Origin: Sclerotiophoma versabilis
Taxonomy: Eukaryota; Ascomycota; Dothideomycetes; Pleosporales; Didymellaceae
Assembly (NCBI GenBank): GCA_012274445.1
Contig: JAAROD010000081.1
Location: 744,001-808,000, forward strand
Length of the DNA stretch: 64,000 nt
Direction of reading: 5' to 3'
Shown here piece by piece: positions 1 to 10,414 of this stretch (the first letter of the stretch is position 1; the number at the start of each line of letters is the position of its first letter). Below the pieces are notes generated by a model. That model saw only the letters and a program-made list of their open reading frames with translations. It made no database searches and was not told the origin of the DNA. The position numbers were made by a program, and so were the translations under genes.

Positions 1-329
1 GCTCCCTCAAGACCGCCTTCAGCCCAACCCGCTCTTCTCGCTCCGCCTCCGCCACCAGCTACTCCAGCACATCCACCACATCACCCCTTACACAATCCCG
101 CAACGTCTCTGGCTCCTACTCGCGCAACTCGAGCCCCCAGAGCAGCCGCTCCAATTACAGCCTTGCTGAGATGCTGGCTGTGCGGAGGCGCCCAAGCAAC
201 CTCGAATTCGAGATGCAGGTGGAGATGCAGACGTTCGGAAGTGAGATGGACGTCCTCGAACCCAGGCCGATGGGTGTTGAGCATGCGAGTGTAGTGGGCA
301 TCTTTGAGGTGTTGGATGGGAAGTGCTAG
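1..329 (+). CDS. 3' end of an unidentified Ser-rich protein gene (partial)
   Basis: An open frame enters from the left edge (first full codon at base 3) and ends at TAG 327-329. About 108 residues are visible. The first half is a low-complexity Ser/Thr/Arg tract, likely disordered, followed by a short ordered-looking piece with SNYSLAEMLAVRRRPSNLEF and an acidic Met-rich segment, ending in VLDGKC. I recognise no family. The frame bias and absence of stops support real coding, but the gene is truncated by the window, so start, length and function are unknown. It is convergent with the CEF1 gene. Confidence 0.6.
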   Translation, partial: SLKTAFSPTRSSRSASATSYSSTSTTSPLTQSRNVSGSYSRNSSPQSSRSNYSLAEMLAVRRRPSNLEFEMQVEMQTFGSEMDVLEPRPMGVEHASVVGIFEVLDGKC

Positions 330-796
330 ACTGCGACTACAACCACGATGAGTTTTGATGGATCAAGACTGGCTTCAACGAACGATTGACGAGTTACCGT
401 GATGGTGTTTGGGGTTTTGATTTCTGGTTAGGATGGCGGCGGCGTTAGATTCTCTTGGTGCTTTGGTTCGATCTGGCTTGACGTTGCGTTGCGTCGCCAA
501 CTTTCCTTGTACATTTTCTTCTCGCTCGCGCGACATGCTCACTGTCGCTTTGACGGGTGCTGTTACGCCGGTTTTTATACCCCCAGTGTGGTTTTGAAGA
601 TAGATTTTTGAATATCGATGCTTTTCCAAATTTCAATGTGCCAACCTATCCATCTTAGCAGGCATGATGTGATGGTTCCAACCGCCCTGCCTTAGAATAT
701 GCCTAACTCCTTTACCATGCAAACACCGATCCTGATGTGTAATGTCAATACATGGATATCAAGTCTCCTACACCGTATCTCTCATCCCTGCCCTCC
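330..796. other. Intergenic region between convergent genes
   Basis: This should hold the 3' untranslated ends of the Ser-rich gene and of CEF1. Short open frames here lack coding bias. I see nothing else in it. Confidence 0.6.
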
Positions 797-3142
797 TCAG
801 TGCACGCCATTGACCGGCTCTTGCAAGCCATCCAACTCGTCCTTCCTCGCTCTATACAGCTCCTGCGCCTCTCGCTCTCGCCTCGTCACAAACGAGACCT
901 CCTCCCTCAAACTTTCGAGTCGCCGCCCGATCGCCATCTGCTCCGCGTATTGCATCGTGCGCTGACTATCCACATCAACCCTCTGCTTCTGCAGCGCGGC
1001 ATACGCTTGCCCAATCTTCTCTCTCAGCATCTTGCTACGCTGTATGTACCCGCCATGATGCCTGGCGAGGTTCTTCTCCAGCTTGTTTGCCTGCTCCGCG
1101 GCCGAGATGATGGCTTCCTGGGCGCCGTCGAAGGCTTCGACGAGGAGTTGGTGCTCGTCGATCTCATCCTCCTCGTAGCCCGCAATTCCTGGGAGGACAG
1201 CGGAGCCGTGCAGGTTTGTCCAGGACGATGCGAAGTCGGTTGCGAAAGTGGACTTCTCTGCTGACGATTGCAGCGCGTATTCCAGCGCGAGCTCCATTTT
1301 TGCGGCTCGCAGCGCTTCGTCCGAGTGTCTCTGTAACGGCTTTACGACGCCTGTGACACGGCCGGAGCCGAACTTTTGTACGTCGTGGGCGATGAGTTGT
1401 GCCATCTCGAGCTCGACTTCGCGCTCGATGGGATCTGAAAGGTCAAGCGCCCTTTTCATAAGGACATCGATGTCAACTACTGATGGGCGGGGAAGGAATC
1501 GTTGGACAACTTGGGTTTGACGTGCGAATTCGGCGCGTTCGGCTGCTTCTTTGGCCTCGCGGGCGCGGCGGTCGCGCTCTGCGGCATCTTCTTCGCTAAG
1601 TTCGACGGGTTGCGGCTCTGCAGCTTCGTCAGGGAGTTCGAATTCCCAGCTTTCTTCTTTCGGCTTTGGAAGTGCGGCGAGTCTGCTCCTAAGGTCCGCT
1701 CGCTTGGCTTGCTCTCGAAGTCTGATGTCGCGCGGTGTTTGTCCAACCAGCTGCATTGTACCGTCCTCCCCGTTCAACCGCAATGTATCGCGGGGCGTGC
1801 GCATTGGTGTCGCCCCTGGCCCTTGATACATGGGCGTAGCACCCACTCCACCCTGTCGGAAGGGAGTTGCAAGTGGGTTCGGTGTGACTATTTGGTGTCG
1901 TGTGGAGGGCGCAGACAATGATACTGGTGCTTCGTCTTCTTCGAAGTCGGGGTTGTCGCCTCCTAGCAGGGCGGATTGTGTTTCTGTTCTTAGGCGGGCG
2001 TTCCGTGCTTCGTTCGCGATCATGTCCTCTTCTTTCGGTGCCATCGGTGTGCGAATTGGCGTGCTGCTGACGATGCTCGAGTAGTTGCCAACCAAGCCCT
2101 GTGTTGCGACGTTGTCACTGGCGGTTCCAGTAATGGCTCGCTCTCCTAGCATACCCATCTTGACAATGTCCTCCATCTCAGCCTCGCCAACCTGTGGCGC
2201 TGGCAGTACCAGCCCACGTCGCTTGCTACTTTGCTCCGCCTCTCGAATCTTCTGCATCTGCGCAGCCTTAGCATAAGACGCTGCCAGTCCGCCAGACTTG
2301 TCGTCTTTCTTCTTCTTTTTGCTTTCTCCATCATCATCCTGCGGGTCTGCCTTGCGCTTGTTGGCGAGTTGCTGCTTCCGCGGGTCAAAGGACTCCCTCG
2401 CGCGTTCGTTGCTGTCGAGTTCCTCAACAGTGTCGAAGAAGCCTGCAGGGACCTCCTTCTCAAGCGGCACGTCGGCGTTGTAATCGATGTGGTTGCCCTT
2501 TTTTGGCGTGATCTTGATGTTGATACCGGCCGCCTTGAGCTCTCGTCGTTTCTGCAGCAGAGCAAGCCTACGAGACTCCTCCAGCTGCCTCTCGCGCGCC
2601 TTTCGTTTTGCCTTCTTTCCGCTGACGTTAGCCAGACGCGCACGTGCTTCAGAAAGCATCTCCTTGTCCTCCTCGTCCATGTCGATCGCATCGGGGCGAG
2701 CAGGTCGGCTCTCGGAGTACGCATCGACTTCACCGGGGCGCAATCTTCGAACCTCGTCGGCCGTGGGCGCTGCTGACTCGCCTCCGTCCGGGCCTGCCAA
2801 ACCCAGGTCTCCGCTTTCTCTCGCCTCCTGCTCGTCCAGCAGCTTCTGGTATCGCTCCAAGCACTGTGTCGCGGTCCTGCCGACGATCGGGGCGATGGTG
2901 CGCCATTGTGTAGGGAGCAGCTTGGCCATGGTCAGCAGCTTTTCGTCATCCTCCCTCGACCATTCCGTCTTCTTGATGGAGGGGTCGAGCCATTCATTCC
3001 ATCGCGCCTTGCACTGCTTGGCCGTCTTCTTTGCAAGCAGTGAGGCGCATCGTGCCCATTGGTTCAAGCCATATTTTGAGATGGCCGCCTTGAGCACCTC
3101 GTCCTCAACGTTGCTCCACTGGCCGACCTTGGTGACGACCAT
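797..3142 (-). CDS. CEF1: Pre-mRNA splicing factor Cef1/Cdc5
   Basis: A single uninterrupted 781-residue frame encodes the Myb-type core component of the Prp19/NineTeen complex, which activates the spliceosome and acts in the nucleus. Two Myb/SANT repeats lie at about residues 8-57 and 60-108, with the family hallmarks KQCKARWNEWLDPSIKK and TQWRTIAPIVGRTATQCLERY. A basic Lys/Arg-rich stretch follows (about 165-215), then the Thr-Pro-rich middle typical of Cdc5 (TPNPLATPFRQGG, TPMRTPRDTLRLN), and a C-terminal coiled-coil-rich domain. The length fits fungal Cdc5 proteins (about 750-800). The start is MVVTKVGQWSNVEDE, where the family usually has KGGVWTNVEDE, so the N-terminus is complete. No intron is needed. 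Its promoter is shared with the divergent small gene at 3446. The call is secure. Confidence 0.96.
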   Translation of the reverse strand: MVVTKVGQWSNVEDEVLKAAISKYGLNQWARCASLLAKKTAKQCKARWNEWLDPSIKKTEWSREDDEKLLTMAKLLPTQWRTIAPIVGRTATQCLERYQKLLDEQEARESGDLGLAGPDGGESAAPTADEVRRLRPGEVDAYSESRPARPDAIDMDEEDKEMLSEARARLANVSGKKAKRKARERQLEESRRLALLQKRRELKAAGINIKITPKKGNHIDYNADVPLEKEVPAGFFDTVEELDSNERARESFDPRKQQLANKRKADPQDDDGESKKKKKDDKSGGLAASYAKAAQMQKIREAEQSSKRRGLVLPAPQVGEAEMEDIVKMGMLGERAITGTASDNVATQGLVGNYSSIVSSTPIRTPMAPKEEDMIANEARNARLRTETQSALLGGDNPDFEEDEAPVSLSAPSTRHQIVTPNPLATPFRQGGVGATPMYQGPGATPMRTPRDTLRLNGEDGTMQLVGQTPRDIRLREQAKRADLRSRLAALPKPKEESWEFELPDEAAEPQPVELSEEDAAERDRRAREAKEAAERAEFARQTQVVQRFLPRPSVVDIDVLMKRALDLSDPIEREVELEMAQLIAHDVQKFGSGRVTGVVKPLQRHSDEALRAAKMELALEYALQSSAEKSTFATDFASSWTNLHGSAVLPGIAGYEEDEIDEHQLLVEAFDGAQEAIISAAEQANKLEKNLARHHGGYIQRSKMLREKIGQAYAALQKQRVDVDSQRTMQYAEQMAIGRRLESLREEVSFVTRREREAQELYRARKDELDGLQEPVNGVH

Positions 3143-3445
3143 GCTGACGGTGGTTCCGGAAGCAATTCAGTAAGGCTGCCGAGCTCCGATGTCGAAGTGA
3201 GCTGGTCGGTCGACGCGTGCTGGGTCGCTTCACAGTCACTGCACAATCGCGACATGTCGCAAAGCTTAGAAACTTGAGAGCTGCGGAGACTAGCGTGCCT
3301 TGGCACGGCTCCACCTTAGTCAGCGACCATCCCCAGAGACCAGCAGTCACGGTGACGTAGATGCATTTACTTCATCTGTGATCTCCTTGCTATTCTCTGT
3401 TTGATAACTTTTCCAATCCTCACACTCAAACATAATTTCTGCAAA
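3143..3445. promoter_or_regulatory. Divergent intergenic promoter region
   Basis: About 300 bases separate the start codons of CEF1 (minus) and the small mitochondrial-type gene (plus), so both promoters must lie here. No TATA box or other factor site is clear. Confidence 0.4.
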
Positions 3446-3859
3446 ATGATGAACCTACGGCTTATCTCCCGCCGCGTTCCTGCCGCTCGCGCTTTCAGCA
3501 CGTCCAGAGTAGCCTATTCTGGCAAGTCGTCTATGACCGAAGTCAGTGACGGTGGATCGAAGAACGATAAGGTGCAGGAGCCTGTATGTTGAACTCTACA
3601 GGTTTATTGTCTCACGGCTTATGAGTGGCAGCGATCTTCTATCAAGCCTGAGGGTAACCCAAATCCACGCCAAGATGTAGACCATGTCGAGGAAGCCAAA
3701 GCCAAAAAGGTGAAGACACAAGCAGAGCTTGACGCAGAATTTCAACTGAAAATGCAAGAACACTCCGGAGACGGCGGCGCATCTGGAGTCGAGTACGAAG
3801 ACGGGCAGCCAGTCTCAATGAAGCGGAGTGTCAAAAACAACATGTTCCGATACATCTGA
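3446..3859 (+). CDS. Small probable mitochondrial protein, two exons
   Basis: Exons 3446-3583 and 3632-3859 join in phase across a 48-base intron (donor GTATGT, acceptor GGCAG) to give 121 residues. The N-terminus MMNLRLISRRVPAARAFSTS is a typical mitochondrial presequence: no acidic residues, several Arg, and an RAFSTS cleavage-like motif. The rest is hydrophilic, with a Lys/Glu-rich helix (EEAKAKKVKTQAELDAEFQL) and a C-terminus MKRSVKNNMFRYI. A short in-frame extension upstream of 3446 begins only with a non-ATG codon, so the first of two adjacent ATGs was chosen. I cannot assign a function. Matrix localisation is inferred from the presequence only. Confidence 0.75.
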
Positions 3860-4018
3860 GCTGTATTGGTGCTTTCTCTTTCTCGTACGTTTTGCAACCT
3901 TAGCGTCCAAGTCCCAGCATACTGAGAGGTTCGAAAATACAGTGTAACATTATCGCTGTATATCTACATTACGACTGCGTTTGGGTATCATGAAATAGGA
4001 AATTAACGTCTGTCGTCT

Positions 4019-5153
4019 TCAGAGCTCAATGCTCTCAACATCACCCTGCGGTCTCGTCCAGTCCTTCCATGTCTCAGCTCTCTTTGCGAATCCTGCTGCA
4101 CCACGCGCCGCCAACAACCCTACATCCTCAGCCTTATTAGCACTCAACATTAACGAGACGTCAATCTCTAGGACGTCCCACAAAGCAGCTTTGACAACGT
4201 CTAGAAACTCGGCGTCTGCGCCGTGCTCTCCAAGCAGAACAATCTTGTTGGGCGCCCTCTGTAAAGCTCCGGCTACCTCGAGGACCATCTCGTGGACTTG
4301 TGCCCAGAATCGTGCCCTTGAAACTTCGAAGACTGGTAGATTCCACCATCCGAGTTCCATAGCAACCTTATTAGAGTAGGACCACTCCTGGTCCGCGTGC
4401 TGCAAGTATTGCACCGTTGCACTAAAGGACGAGTTGTCGAAGTCCAAGAACAGCACATGCTCATACGGCATCTGGCGCTCCTCGTCCAGACAGTCTGCCA
4501 GATTTGTCTTAGACTCGCAAAGACCATATCCTAGCCCTGCGAACGCAGCGTTCGTGTCCCAGTACGTTGGCTTGTCATTTGAGCTACGCTCGCTCACTCT
4601 TGAAGAAGTCAATCCAGCCAGGTCCAGTGCATCTTGAAAGTCTTCGGAGTCCCAGCCTACTAGTTGAGGAGCCACAGGAGCAATCGTGAATACCAACGTC
4701 TCCAGCTCTTCTTCAATGGAACCTCGCACTTTCTTCACAAACTTGCTGAGTGCCGCTGATTCACGTGTGATGGGTAGTCCCAACCGTCTCCTCGCTTCGC
4801 GCCGTACTTGCTCAAGGTCACATCGTAGTCGCTTGACCGGGCCTTCGCAATCGAACTCCTTCCATGATCTCGTCCATTGTGACATCAGTTCAATGTAATC
4901 TGCATCTGCTTCCACCTGCGCAAACGTTAGTAAGTGGATGCTAACAGGAGCCTGCACAACGTACCCTGACCAAGTCGACCGTTGTTCCGTTCTCGTACTT
5001 TGCAGCAGCAGTCGCATACGAGGTTGTGAAGTGTACACCAATTGCAGGCGCAGCAGAATCGTCAACTTCCTTTTGCAAAATGGGTACCTGCTGCTCATAC
5101 TGCACGACGCGGGCACCGACCAAAGGCACGACAAGAGCAGCAAGGAGCTTCAT
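4019..5153 (-). CDS. Secreted protein with actin-like ATPase (Hsp70-fold) features
   Basis: Exons 4965-5153 and 4019-4915 (intron 4916-4964, GTACGT...GCGCAG) give about 361 residues. The start MKLLAALVVPLVGARVV is a signal peptide. The next part (GVHFTTSYATAAAKYENGT) resembles the first phosphate-loop region of actin/Hsp70-fold proteins. Further signs are VLFLDFDNSSFSATVQYL (phosphate-2-like), KIVLLGEHGADAEFLDVVK (adenosine-loop-like), and LLAARGAAGFAKRAE near the C-terminus, comparable to the GAA-x-AA helix of Hsp70 proteins. The C-terminal Hsp70 substrate domain is absent. What is seen is a signal peptide plus these motifs; the fold is my inference, and the function is unknown. No transmembrane segment follows the signal peptide. 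Confidence 0.72.
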
Positions 5154-6286
5154 GGTAAATTCCGAAAACGTTCCGATCCGTGACAAGGTTTCCCCACAAG
5201 TAACAAATGCGCAACCAACAACAACAAAGTCTGAGGGAGTGACGGCGCGCGAGCAATTGACCATGCACCCCGCGCGGTCCCCTCCACCTTATGTAGCGCA
5301 GGGTACGCTCCAAGGAGGCGTGCCGCGGTGGCTTGAACGAGGCGTGCCGGTCGTCAGGCGCAAGTTCCTAAGTGCCTGGGCCAACCGCATACCGATTTAC
5401 TAACTTTATTGGATTCGCCAAGAAGCGGCGGAAGCGCGAAAGCTTACCTTTTGCGCTGCTGGATACGAAGAGCGACCCTGAACCACGCGATTCCCAGCCT
5501 GTGGCGCGCTGCAAGTTCGTCGAGGGCTTCCCACCCTTCTCCCGAGCACTTCTATAGCCTCAAAAATGTCATGGATGGGCTGGACAGTTGTTTTGGAGAC
5601 GTCACGAGAGCAGAGAGGAATGAAAGCTCTCCTCTTGGCATACATTCTGTTCCGGACTGGTTTCCGCATATCCGGTCCGTGCAGTGTTGCTATTTCCAGA
5701 GCTTGCTTTTGGTCTCCTTTTCTGTCATCTGGGGTTCCTGAACGAGGCTGTACGCGAGAGGTCATTTTACTGCGAAGGCCTGTTTAGGCGACCGCCTGCC
5801 ATACGTACGGACGACTGCCAGGCGCCGCCCTGTGTCACTCCCGCACTGTGATACGATGCCATCTCATTGTCTTGACGCTGGACGTGGGCTAAGACGTGGT
5901 TTGGCAACGGCACGCGACTTCCGAGTCGCGGTGTGAGGGCACTTTACACCTCGGTTCGATGTACTCAGGCAGGCATGCAGGCAGCAGCGACCGATGTCCG
6001 ACTCTCCGCATTTTGGTCTCGTGCGAAAAATGATCCGTATAGTAATTAATTGATAATTTCGTTACTATTGACTGAATTTGGTGCGCAAATAGAATCACTA
6101 GACGAGGGTGTCAATAGTCATACTTTCTCCCCCGCCGTATATTCGTCATCTTTTCGTAGGCACAACGCCCGACAACTCTCGCGGCTGTACTGGCGGCTCC
6201 TGAGTATGATGCTGCTCTAGTCCTGATAGCCGCACAGACCGAGAGTCCCGCCTGCAATGCTCTGTTACTAACCCACATCCGCTAAT
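5154..6286. other. Intergenic region without a supported gene
   Basis: The proximal part is the promoter of the minus-strand secreted-protein gene. The ORFs at 5372-5787 on both strands lack coding bias and recognisable domains. Toward 6040-6090 the sequence becomes AT-rich, leading into the decayed island that follows. Confidence 0.5.
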
Positions 6287-6770
6287 ATGTCTTCACAAAC
6301 ATCCCTTACACTCGATGAATCAGAATCCGGCCCTTTACCTAAGGCATACAAGGACTCAGACCCTCTCTTCTACTACGCTATGCCCTACACCCCGCCAGAA
6401 ACCCGTGTTGCAGCTATGCGCGCCGCCGTCGCGGCTGGCGCAGACCCAAATAAGCTTGGCCGTGGAAGGCTCAACGTAGGCCGTCCACTACACTTCGCAG
6501 TCTGTGGTATGGCCATGATCGACGTCAACCAACTTAAGCAGAACCTCCCTACTGTAGAACTCTTATGAGAGGCTGGTGCAGATCCGCGGTTAATTACTCA
6601 GACCCGAATTTCTAGGAGCCCTACTAAGGAGCTAGAGGGCTGGTTCTGGGCGTATAAACAGGATCACGAAACTATGTCGTAGGAGGAATTGGGATTGTAT
6701 AATTGCTGTAAAAACGCATTTAATGCTCTGAAAGAAGTAGCCAGGAGGCTTCATAGTAAGTGTTCTGCGT
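6287..6770 (+). pseudogene. Relic of a small ankyrin-repeat protein gene
   Basis: From ATG 6287 an ankyrin-like frame reads ETRVAAMRAAVAAGADPNKL and NVGRPLHFAVCGMAMIDVNQ, and breaks at TGA 6566-6568. The same frame then continues with EAGADPRLITQTRISRSPTK and a recognisable helix-rich tail (ELEGWFWAYKQDHETMS), with a further in-frame TAG at about 6680 and a TAA near 6770. The AGADP repeats and PLHFAV are the classic ankyrin beta-hairpin/helix motifs. The breaks look like C-to-T changes (CAG to TAG), compatible with repeat-induced point mutation. An intron skipping the first stop cannot be wholly excluded, but no good splice pair is seen and the flanks are decayed, so pseudogene is favoured. 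Confidence 0.65.
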
Positions 6771-8701
6771 AATTCTCTAGTGTTAGGGCAGTGCCTTACG
6801 CGAGTGTAATAGCGGAAGAGGCTGCGCAAGGTGCAACAAAAGCAGAGAGTGAGGCATCTTAGTCTAGCAAGTTGAAGCTTTAGTAAGCTTCTAACAAATT
6901 CTCTACAGCTTATCTCTTTTTCTACTTCTATCCTCCTCGGGAATAAAATCCTAGTTGGTACCAAAATCCGGTGTTTCAAAGCCCAAATTTTGTAGCTTTT
7001 CTTCTTCTTCTTCTTCTTCTTCTTCTTCTTCTTGGTGCTCGCAGAGCTCAGAGCTGCCAGCAATGAACGATGCTGTCTTGACGCTACGTTTAGATCCTGG
7101 GCTGTGCCCTTGCTTCCAGCTCCTTGATCTTGCGGTGTTTGCGGTAGAAAAGTTATCATATGGCAGTTACTGTGATTTCAGCAGAGTCAGCGCTGATGGC
7201 ATCTCCTACTTTGGCGCCAACCGAGAGTCGATTATCGCTTTTCGGAGGTATCGCGCTTGCGGTTGGCGAAGAGGTTGCTGTAGGGGAGCTGGGTGATGAC
7301 GCGATTGAAACAGTGGAGCTCACGAGCGAACTCAAAGAAGTCGATGTTAGAGTTGCCAATGTGCCAACTTGGGTAGCGCGACGCCCAAAGTTCATTGCGA
7401 TCTTCTCGCTTGCTCGCGAGGCGATGTTAAGGTTGGGTCTGATCATGCCTTCTGGTTCCTCGTTTTGAGCAGATTAGCTCAAAGTGGCACGAATGTGGGT
7501 ATTCTTCAGTTCGACTGTTGGTGTCGGACTCGAGCGTATCCCACGGTCTGCATGCCGTGTCACCAGAAGCGAATACCTCTCTGGTGGATATATTTTCTTC
7601 AAGAGAACAGGCCTTGCTCATATCGATAAGCTGCTTTCTTCGCGTCATCCTCAGGCTTATACTCATTGCACCAATAGGTAAAGCCATGTCTGGCCATACG
7701 TCGAGACCCACTCTATACTAACGTAATCGAAAAAAATTAAATCATTAGATGGGGCCCGCCAGTCGATTCTGCTGATGAGTATGCGAAGGACGCGGCGGGT
7801 AATTGTGTAGAGGTTGACTGTGCAAGGACAAAGACCGCCGGCTAGAGGAACACACGGATCCGGATGCCAAAAGCCAGGCCTCTGATGTTCATGTCGACGA
7901 CTCAGCCGATGGCGGTGCTGTATTGAGACAACCAAGAACTTAGAATTCTGTTTGGCGGTGCACATACAGCACGCCTAACACTGCAAAGACCGAAAGAGCA
8001 ATCTTTCAGGTTTCACACGCGCGTGGGCGCAGCCATGCTTTTAAACACACCGCCTGCGAGGCTTTGCACCGCCAACGTAGTGATACAAGAAAACACAGTT
8101 TCAAATTGTATCAGCCAATCGTCGTGCTGGGAACCAGAGCTTGTGCACTGTTGAGTATGGCCCGGGGATGATGAAGGCGGCTATGAAACTGTCCCCAAAT
8201 CAGTACGGCTCGCTAATATCGACTTGCAGGCCGCTCTCCAGCCTCTTCCGTCTGGATGTTGTGTCAAACGTTGTGAACACAACACGCATCGAACGATCTA
8301 GTAGGCTATGTTGCCTCTGATCTGAAATCTCTGTGTTCTGGCATCGATAATATAATTAATTAGCTTAGCTGATACAATGCAGTGGACAGTCTAGCGTGAT
8401 GTTGCAAGAGTCGGTTTGAAAGTGACTTTCAGCACCACAATATCATCATTGCATTGTTGGAAACTTACAATGTGAGATTGGTCCTGATATTAGAGGTGTG
8501 TTTGTTGGAGTAGAGACCGGAAGTAGTATCAATGATGTCAAGTGGTAATGCCGGCATTGATGCGGGGAAAGGCTCATCTCCGGCAAGCAACGACTGGCTG
8601 CAGGGAGCAAGCATTTGACAAATCTACCTAGGACAATCGTCAACTACCTTCCTAGATTCCACAAAAACAAGCATTGATCCTACCAACATACCATCACTAT
8701 A
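6771..8701. other. Gene-poor, partly AT-rich decayed interval
   Basis: No ORF here has convincing coding character. It carries a CTT microsatellite near 7001 and TpA-rich patches (about 6840-6960, 7725-7750, 8340-8380) resembling old repeats mutated beyond recognition. Overlapping 95-102-codon frames at 7156-7468 on both strands are Ser/Thr/Ala-rich and mirror each other, so neither is called. The last 100 bases are the promoter of the epoxide hydrolase gene. Confidence 0.5.
7001..7033 (+). repeat. CTT trinucleotide microsatellite
   Basis: Eleven perfect CTT units (AAG on the other strand) lie in non-coding sequence. On the minus strand the tract produces a spurious poly-Lys ORF. Confidence 0.95.
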
Positions 8702-9980
8702 ATGACTTCGCCGCAACCTTACACCATCTCCGTCCCAGATGCAGCGATTGACAAACTGAAGCGGAAACTACATGATGCCGACTATCCAGACGAACTGGAA
8801 ACAGCAACGCAATGGCCTTACGGCTCTCCGTTAGCAGACGTCAAACGCCTCGCTAAGCACTGGGAAACCAAATACTCATGGAGTGACGCGGAGGCCAAGT
8901 TGAACGAATTGCCCAACTATCGCCAGACGATCAAGGTCGATAACTTCGACCCCATTGATGTACACTTTATATGGAAGAAGAGCTCAAACCCAAATGCTAT
9001 TCCGCTGTTGTTCGTTCACGGCTGGCCCGGGTCTTTCATTGAAGTCACTAAGATGCTACCAATGCTCGAGGATGGTGAAAAACATGGAGGACCTGCCTTC
9101 AGTGTCGTTGCACCTTCCCTGCCAAATTTTGGCTTTAGTACAAAGGTAACTAAGCCCGGATTCGCACTGTCACAATACGCAGAGACGTGTCATCGTCTAA
9201 TGCAGAAGCTGGGCTACGACAAATATGTGACTCAGGGTGGTGATTGGGGCTTCTACATCACACGTGTCTTGGGAATCCTATATCCCGATTCCGTTCTGGC
9301 AAGCCACATCAACATGATAAGGGCTCAACCCCCCACCTTCACGTCTCAGCCTGCACTGGCACTTCAACATTCCCTAACGCCCTACACCAAGGCAGAGCAG
9401 AAAGGAATCGAGCGCTCAGACTGGTTCATTAATCAAGGTCAGGCCTACCGTATCCTGCAGTCCACAAAACCACAGACCATCTCATACGCTTTTGCTGACA
9501 GCCCTGTCGCTCTGCTAGCCTGGATCTACGAGAAGCTGGTGGACTGGACTGACAACTATCCTTGGACCGACGATGAGATCTTGACTTGGGTCAGCATCTA
9601 CTGGTTTAGCACAAGTGGACCCAATGCTCATGTCAGGATCTACTATGAGGCTCAGCACAACCCGACAGATGATGTGCCAAACAGGGATCGCGCAAGTCAG
9701 TGGGTGGACAGGGTGAAGTTGGGATTAGCACACTTCCCAAAGGAATTGAGCGTTGTGCCAATGATCTGGGGTCAAACACTGGGTGAGCTGGTACCATTTC
9801 GACATTCCTTTGGGGTTTTGCTAATATAGAACAGGGCCAGTAGTGCTGGAGAGTACAAACGACAAGGGAGGCCATTTTGCCGCTTGGGAGAGACCAGATG
9901 CTATTGTCCGAGATTTGAAAGACATGTTTGGGAAAAACGGTCAATGTTACAAGATCTTGCCTGGTAAGAGTGGATACTAG
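8702..9980 (+). CDS. Epoxide hydrolase (alpha/beta-hydrolase, EHN-type)
   Basis: Exons 8702-9782 and 9835-9980 flank a 52-base intron (GTGAGC...AACAG) and give 408 residues, the usual size for microsomal-type fungal epoxide hydrolases, which convert epoxides to diols. The N-terminal EHN domain (about 5-115) has ISVPDAAIDKLKRKL and DVKRLAKHWETKYSW. The oxyanion motif HGWPGS starts at His106. The nucleophile motif GGDWG puts the catalytic Asp at 181, and GGHFAAWE in exon 2 puts the catalytic His at 374. Reading through the intron would lose this His, which confirms the splice. No signal peptide or N-terminal anchor is evident, so it is probably cytosolic. Neighbours suggest no pathway. The role is probably detoxification or secondary metabolism (inference). 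Confidence 0.93.
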
Positions 9981-10414
9981 GGCGACAGATGCATGCAGAT
10001 CAGGAATATCTGAAGTTGCGCTGGATGTGATACGGTGTGTCTTGACACTTTTTGTTAGGTCTAGCTATGGATGAGGAAATCCTCTACATCGGAGCTAACG
10101 TCAGTTGCAAAGAAATGCTTCATGGTGTCTTGATATGAAGTAATTGTGTAGAGCTCAGTGAGTCTTGCATAATAGAAACCGAGGCCAGGTAATGCTGGAA
10201 TACCACAGAAAGTTGATGCAGACACCTGTTTAGTCGCTAATATGTGAGACGGCGACCATGACGGCCAACCGCCCCAGTCGCATGAGTTCCCAGAACGCTC
10301 CGATATGCTGAAAGAAAATACTTAAAATGATAAAACAGGCTCGCTTTCATGAAATTCAAATGCAGCAGCTCGCAGACGGAGAGCCAAGCGAAGTAAACTT
10401 CAGCTGACGACTCT
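9981..10414. other. Intergenic region between convergent genes
   Basis: It holds the 3' ends of the epoxide hydrolase gene and the SET-domain gene. I see nothing else. Confidence 0.5.

Noticed and set aside
1502..1921. Plus-strand ORF inside CEF1
   Set aside because: Antisense shadow of the Cef1 middle region, with no features of its own.
2487..3173. 228-codon plus-strand ORF overlapping CEF1
   Set aside because: It is antisense to the conserved Myb domain of Cef1, and its Ser/Arg-rich composition mirrors the codon bias of the sense gene.
6632..7159. Minus-strand ORF with a Lys run
   Set aside because: The Lys run is the CTT microsatellite read in reverse; the surrounding frame is AT-rich decayed sequence.
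7156..7468. Mirror ORFs of about 100 codons on both strands
   Set aside because: Both are low-complexity and neither has homology-like motifs. A small gene cannot be excluded but is not supported.
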